64,000 bases of DNA. Origin: an uncultured Christensenellaceae bacterium (GTDB lineage Bacteria > Bacillota > Clostridia > Christensenellales > Aristaeellaceae). A program made the position numbers and the translations under genes. Positions 60,939-64,000 of the stretch are shown piece after piece. The first letter of the stretch is position 1; each line of letters begins with the position of its first letter. The DNA lies in contig CAJOJQ010000030.1 in the NCBI GenBank assembly GCA_905234985.1, forward strand, positions 1 through 64,000. Reading direction: 5' to 3'. The notes under the pieces are model-generated. The model saw nothing but the letters and a program-made list of their open reading frames with translations, was not told the origin of the DNA and ran no database searches.

Positions 60939-62456
60939 TTACTTCATATAACGGTCGTATGCGTCCTGATAGACCTTCAGCACGTCCTTCAGGCCCATGC
61001 TTTCCACCTGCGCCACATAGGCGTCGAATTTATCCAGGGGTTCCACGCCCATGATGAACTTGTCGATCATTTCGTCCATGTAGATTTCGATTTCGGTGTA
61101 CTTTTCAGTGATCACGCTCTGCTCGTCGCTGGTGAAGGCCAGGGTGGGGAACGCGTCGCCGATATGATCTTCCTGCTCGTAGATGTCGCGGATGCGGTTC
61201 ACTTCGTCGCTGACGAAGGCGCGCTCATACCGGGCGTCCTGCAGCAGGGTCAGCATGCTCTGAATGCCGAAGGTGCGCAGGGCATCCTGGGGAGAGAGGC
61301 CGTCGGGGTTGTTCATGATGAGATCGGAATACTTGTAATCGCCGTCGATCACATTGTAATGCTGGCCTTCCACGCCGAAGTTCATCAGGATCATGCCTTC
61401 TTCGCTGTAGACGTAATCAAGCAGCTTGAGGGCGGCGGCCTTCTGTTCGGCGCTGGCGCCCGCAAAGATACCGGCGTTCCAGTCTTCGTCCACGGTGATG
61501 GGCTGCAGCTGGTCGCGGGTTTCGCTGATGCCGGTGGGGCCTTCGGGAGGCACCGCGCCCACGATGTGTACGTCGCTCTCCTGGCCCTTGAACAGATTGG
61601 CTACGTTGTCGATATAGGCGCTCCAGTCATAGCTCATGAATACCTGATTGTTGGTCCATTCGCTGTACCAGGCGGTCTTGTCGCGGGTGGGATATTCCTG
61701 ATCCAGCAGCTTTTCTTCATAGCAGCGGTGCAGCCATTCCAGGGCTTCCTTCATGCGGGGATCGGTGGCGCCGAACTTCACCTGGCCGTCCTCGGCGAAG
61801 AAGGTTTCGGCAATGCCCCAGTTATGCACGACGTTGCCGCGGTTGTTGCTGCCGTTCTTGCGCACGGAGAAAGGAACTTCGTCCTTTTGGCCGTTGCCGT
61901 TGGGGTCGCCGTCCCGGATGGCGACGAACACGTTGTACAAATCTTCCACGGTCTTGGGCGTTTCCAGGCCCAGCTTATCCAGCCAGTCCTGACGGTAGAA
62001 GTACAGCTTGCCCGCGGTAATGGCGGTACGCTGGCCGATGAAGCGCATAATGCCGTCCGCGTCGCTGACCTTGCGGCGGATTTCGGGATCGCTGTACACC
62101 TTCCATAGGTTGGGCGTGTCGGTCTCGTTGACCAGCTCGTTCAGCGGCTGCCAGGCATCCTTATAAAGCAGCAGATCCTTGGCCTTGTACTGCACGATGG
62201 TGGGGATGTCGCCGCCCGCCATCAGCAGGCCGTATTTTTCCGCTAAGCTCTCGGTGGGGGCGGAGATGATTTCAATGTTGATGCCCAACTTTTCCTTCAG
62301 GATTTCAATGGTCATCAGGCCGTTGCGGAAGGGCATGTTTTCACGGTCGGAACCCCAGATGGTGATGGTGACGGGTTCCTCCGCCAGCGCCGTAAAGGCG
62401 AGGGGCATCAGGGACAGGGCCAGCAGAATGGCCAGGAGACGGGTGAAGAGCTTCAT
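60939..62456 (-). CDS. Extracellular solute-binding protein (LplA/family 1), module 2
   Basis: The product is 505 residues with a signal peptide (MKLFTRLLAILLALSLMPLAFTALA). EPVTITIWGSDRENMPFRNG opens the mature part, with GLLMAGGDIPTIVQY near 77 and KLYFYRQDWLDKLGLETPKTVEDLYNVF. DGDPNGNGQKDEVPF near 183 is an EF-hand-like Ca2+ loop common in these proteins. It is about as long as module 1's protein but clearly different in sequence, so a different oligosaccharide is likely. It is third in its module after LplB and LplC; a small CCCCGT/ACGGGG hairpin lies upstream at 62488-62502. Confidence 0.9.
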   Translation of the reverse strand: MKLFTRLLAILLALSLMPLAFTALAEEPVTITIWGSDRENMPFRNGLMTIEILKEKLGINIEIISAPTESLAEKYGLLMAGGDIPTIVQYKAKDLLLYKDAWQPLNELVNETDTPNLWKVYSDPEIRRKVSDADGIMRFIGQRTAITAGKLYFYRQDWLDKLGLETPKTVEDLYNVFVAIRDGDPNGNGQKDEVPFSVRKNGSNNRGNVVHNWGIAETFFAEDGQVKFGATDPRMKEALEWLHRCYEEKLLDQEYPTRDKTAWYSEWTNNQVFMSYDWSAYIDNVANLFKGQESDVHIVGAVPPEGPTGISETRDQLQPITVDEDWNAGIFAGASAEQKAAALKLLDYVYSEEGMILMNFGVEGQHYNVIDGDYKYSDLIMNNPDGLSPQDALRTFGIQSMLTLLQDARYERAFVSDEVNRIRDIYEQEDHIGDAFPTLAFTSDEQSVITEKYTEIEIYMDEMIDKFIMGVEPLDKFDAYVAQVESMGLKDVLKVYQDAYDRYMK

Positions 62457-62521
62457 GGGACGACCTCCTTTGGTTTTTTATATTCGACCCCGTAACACGG
62501 GGCGAAGGATCAGAAATGGGG

Positions 62522-63415
62522 TTACTCCTTCACCGAGCCGATCATCACGCCTTTGACGAAGTAGCGCTGCACGAAGGGATAAATGCACAGCATGGGCAGC
62601 ATGGCCACCACGATGGTGGCGTATTTGATGCCTTCGGCCATCACGTTTTCCGTGCTGGAGGCGTTTTCCACGATTTCATTCATCAGCACCACCTGGCGCA
62701 GGATGATTTGCAGGGGATACAGCTCCGGCTTGCTCAGGTACAGCACCGCGCTGAAATAGCTGTTCCAGTGGGCCACGGCGTAGAACATGCCGATGGTCAT
62801 GAGGCTGGCAAGGCTCAGGGGCAGCACGATGCGGAACAGCACCCCGAAATCGCTGCACCCGTCCAGCTCCGCCGCTTCCACCAGGCTTTGAGGGATGGCC
62901 AGGAAAAAGGTGCGCATGAGGATCATGTTGTAGGTGCTTACCGCGCCGGGCAGCAGGATGGCCCAAATGGTATTGAGCAGCTTCAGCTCCTTGATGACCA
63001 GGAAGGTGGGGATCATGCCGCCGTTAAAGAACATGGTGAAGGTGCACAGCAGCGTCAGGAACCGGCGGCCCACCATTTTTTTCTGGCTCAGCGCCCAGGC
63101 CCCGCATACGGTCAGCACCAGATTGATGAGCGTTCCAAGGCCGGTGTACATGAGCGTGTTTCCGTAGCTGCGCCACAGCAGCGGATAATGGAACACCTTT
63201 TCATACGCCTTCACGTGCGCCCGCACCGGGAAAAGCGATACCTCGCCTTTCAGAATGGCCGTTTCCTCTGAAAAGGAGGCGGCGGTGACGAAGACCACCG
63301 GATACAGCATGGCGGCGCACAGCAGAAGCAGCAAAACGGTATTGATCACCAGAAACGCTTTTCTGCCGGGGGACACCCTGATTCGGTTGGAGCGCTTCAA
63401 AACACCCGCTGTCAT
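62522..63415 (-). CDS. Carbohydrate ABC permease, LplC type, module 2
   Basis: This 297-residue, six-helix CUT1 permease has the EAA loop LVEAAELDGCSDFGVLFRIVLPL, the GGMIPTFLVIKELKLLNTIW segment and the terminal VQRYFVKGVMIGSVKE. These match the module 1 LplC protein in position, so the two modules arose by duplication or are close relatives. It starts 17 bases after the LplB gene. Confidence 0.9.
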   Translation of the reverse strand: MTAGVLKRSNRIRVSPGRKAFLVINTVLLLLLCAAMLYPVVFVTAASFSEETAILKGEVSLFPVRAHVKAYEKVFHYPLLWRSYGNTLMYTGLGTLINLVLTVCGAWALSQKKMVGRRFLTLLCTFTMFFNGGMIPTFLVIKELKLLNTIWAILLPGAVSTYNMILMRTFFLAIPQSLVEAAELDGCSDFGVLFRIVLPLSLASLMTIGMFYAVAHWNSYFSAVLYLSKPELYPLQIILRQVVLMNEIVENASSTENVMAEGIKYATIVVAMLPMLCIYPFVQRYFVKGVMIGSVKE

Positions 63416-63431
63416 GCGTTTTCCCCTCCTT

Positions 63432-64000
63432 TTACCACAGGCTGGTTTCGCTGTACCTGCGGCTGAGATAATTGGCCATGATTACCATGGAGAACCCGAT
63501 CACGCTCTGAAACATGCCCACGGCGGTGGCGTAGCTGTATTCGCCGCCCCGAAGGCCCCGGCGGTACACGTAGGTGCCGATCACGTCGCTGGTTTCCAGG
63601 TTGGCGTTGTTCTGCAAAAGCAAAATGGTTTCATACCCAGCGTCCATCACGTGGCCCAGGCGCATGATGATGAGCACCACGATGGTGCTGGCGATGCCGG
63701 GCAGCGTGATGTGCCACATCCGGCGCAGATACCCGCCGCCGTCGATCATGCAGGATTCGTACAGCTCCGCGTTGATGCCGCTGATGGCGGCTAAGAAGAT
63801 GATGGAATTCCAGCCGATGTTTTTCCACAGGTTCATCACGGTGTAAATTGTGCGGAAAGAGCCGGGCTGGGTCATGAAATACTGCCGTTCCCCGCCCAAG
63901 GCGGCGATGAAATGGTTGATGATGCCGCTGGAGGGGGACAAAAACTGCACCACCATGCTGGCGATGACCACGGAGGAAATAAAATAGGGAAGATATGTGA
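63432..64000 (-). CDS. Carbohydrate ABC permease, LplB type, module 2 (partial)
   Basis: The C-terminal 189 residues are inside the window; the 5' end lies beyond the right edge. The frame continues upstream of any ATG with YLPYFISSVVIASMVVQF. The EAA loop ELYESCMIDGGGYLRRMWHITLPG and the end YATAVGMFQSVIGFSMVIMANYLSRRYSE mark an LplB-type permease. EAA alanines are replaced (ESCMIDGGG), a mild divergence. Confidence 0.9.
   Translation of the reverse strand, partial: TYLPYFISSVVIASMVVQFLSPSSGIINHFIAALGGERQYFMTQPGSFRTIYTVMNLWKNIGWNSIIFLAAISGINAELYESCMIDGGGYLRRMWHITLPGIASTIVVLIIMRLGHVMDAGYETILLLQNNANLETSDVIGTYVYRRGLRGGEYSYATAVGMFQSVIGFSMVIMANYLSRRYSETSLW

Overview
The window reads as chromosome of an anaerobic, Gram-positive-type Bacillota (class Clostridia). 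It is G+C-rich, with frequent AGGAGG-type ribosome sites and consensus TTGACA/TATAAT promoters. It carries butyrate kinase, citrate lyase, ScpA/ScpB, PyrR, LplB/LplC-type sugar permeases without an ATPase, and many exported proteins with Pro/Thr-rich linkers. An uncultured gut or rumen Clostridia of the Christensenellales type would fit, but that placement is inference. There is no rRNA, CRISPR array, phage module or intact IS transposase. One tRNA gene (Lys, CUU) is present.

Layout. 1-5.9 kb (minus): a catabolic operon with an aconitase-like hydratase, a flavin-reductase-like protein, a YhcH/YiaL protein, split chromate-type transporter halves and citrate lyase citD-citE, with citF broken 27 codons in. 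6-9 kb (plus): GH115-type alpha-glucuronidase, DUF89 phosphatase and tRNA-Lys. 9.2-11.2 kb: a LacI-type sensor fused to GGDEF, followed by a small structured repeat element. 11.4-18.3 kb (minus): exported metallo-beta-lactamase-fold protein, DeoR regulator, a fused phosphopentomutase-purine nucleoside phosphorylase, Nudix hydrolase, ScpB, ScpA and an M50 protease. 18.4-21 kb (plus): a toxin-antitoxin pair with a frameshifted VapC and a frameshifted BspA-like LRR surface protein. 21.1-26.3 kb (minus): GntR, Lrp, aminotransferase, CapA, PyrR and a divergent IPMDH-like protein. 26.6-29.7 kb (plus): a Cthe_2159-like protein, a 375-bp inserted element, a lipoprotein and a sugar-phosphate isomerase. 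29.8-40.7 kb (minus): a glycoside-hydrolase-like protein and a surface-polymer locus with three DHHW/SGNH proteins, CotH kinase, NAGPA-type glycosidase, MBOAT acyltransferase and a binding protein. 40.8-46 kb (plus): YdcF, DUF3089, YgjV-like, PRPP synthetase and a reduced dihydropyrimidine dehydrogenase. 46-57 kb: UshA-like nucleotidase, a YARHG pseudogene, P-type ATPase, LURP-one protein, butyrate kinase, a VanZ-carboxypeptidase fusion, exported MTA/SAH nucleosidase and a PHP protein. 57-64 kb (minus): two tandem binding-protein/permease modules for oligosaccharide uptake.

The genes suggest a scavenger of plant or host polysaccharides. CUT1-type uptake and GH115-type activity feed uronate or organic-acid catabolism. 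Nucleoside salvage is concentrated in a fused enzyme. A large share of the genes builds or remodels the cell surface. The most unusual items are the three-DHHW/CotH/NAGPA/MBOAT locus, the 375-bp hairpin-rich element inserted into a transcription terminator with an 8-bp duplication, the paired inverted heptad-repeat loci, the DeoB-PNP fusion, and a dihydropyrimidine dehydrogenase lacking its FAD and NADPH domains. Four genes are visibly broken (citF, vapC, the LRR protein and the YARHG protein). The two frameshifts are single-base losses at short homopolymers, so assembly error must be kept in mind.
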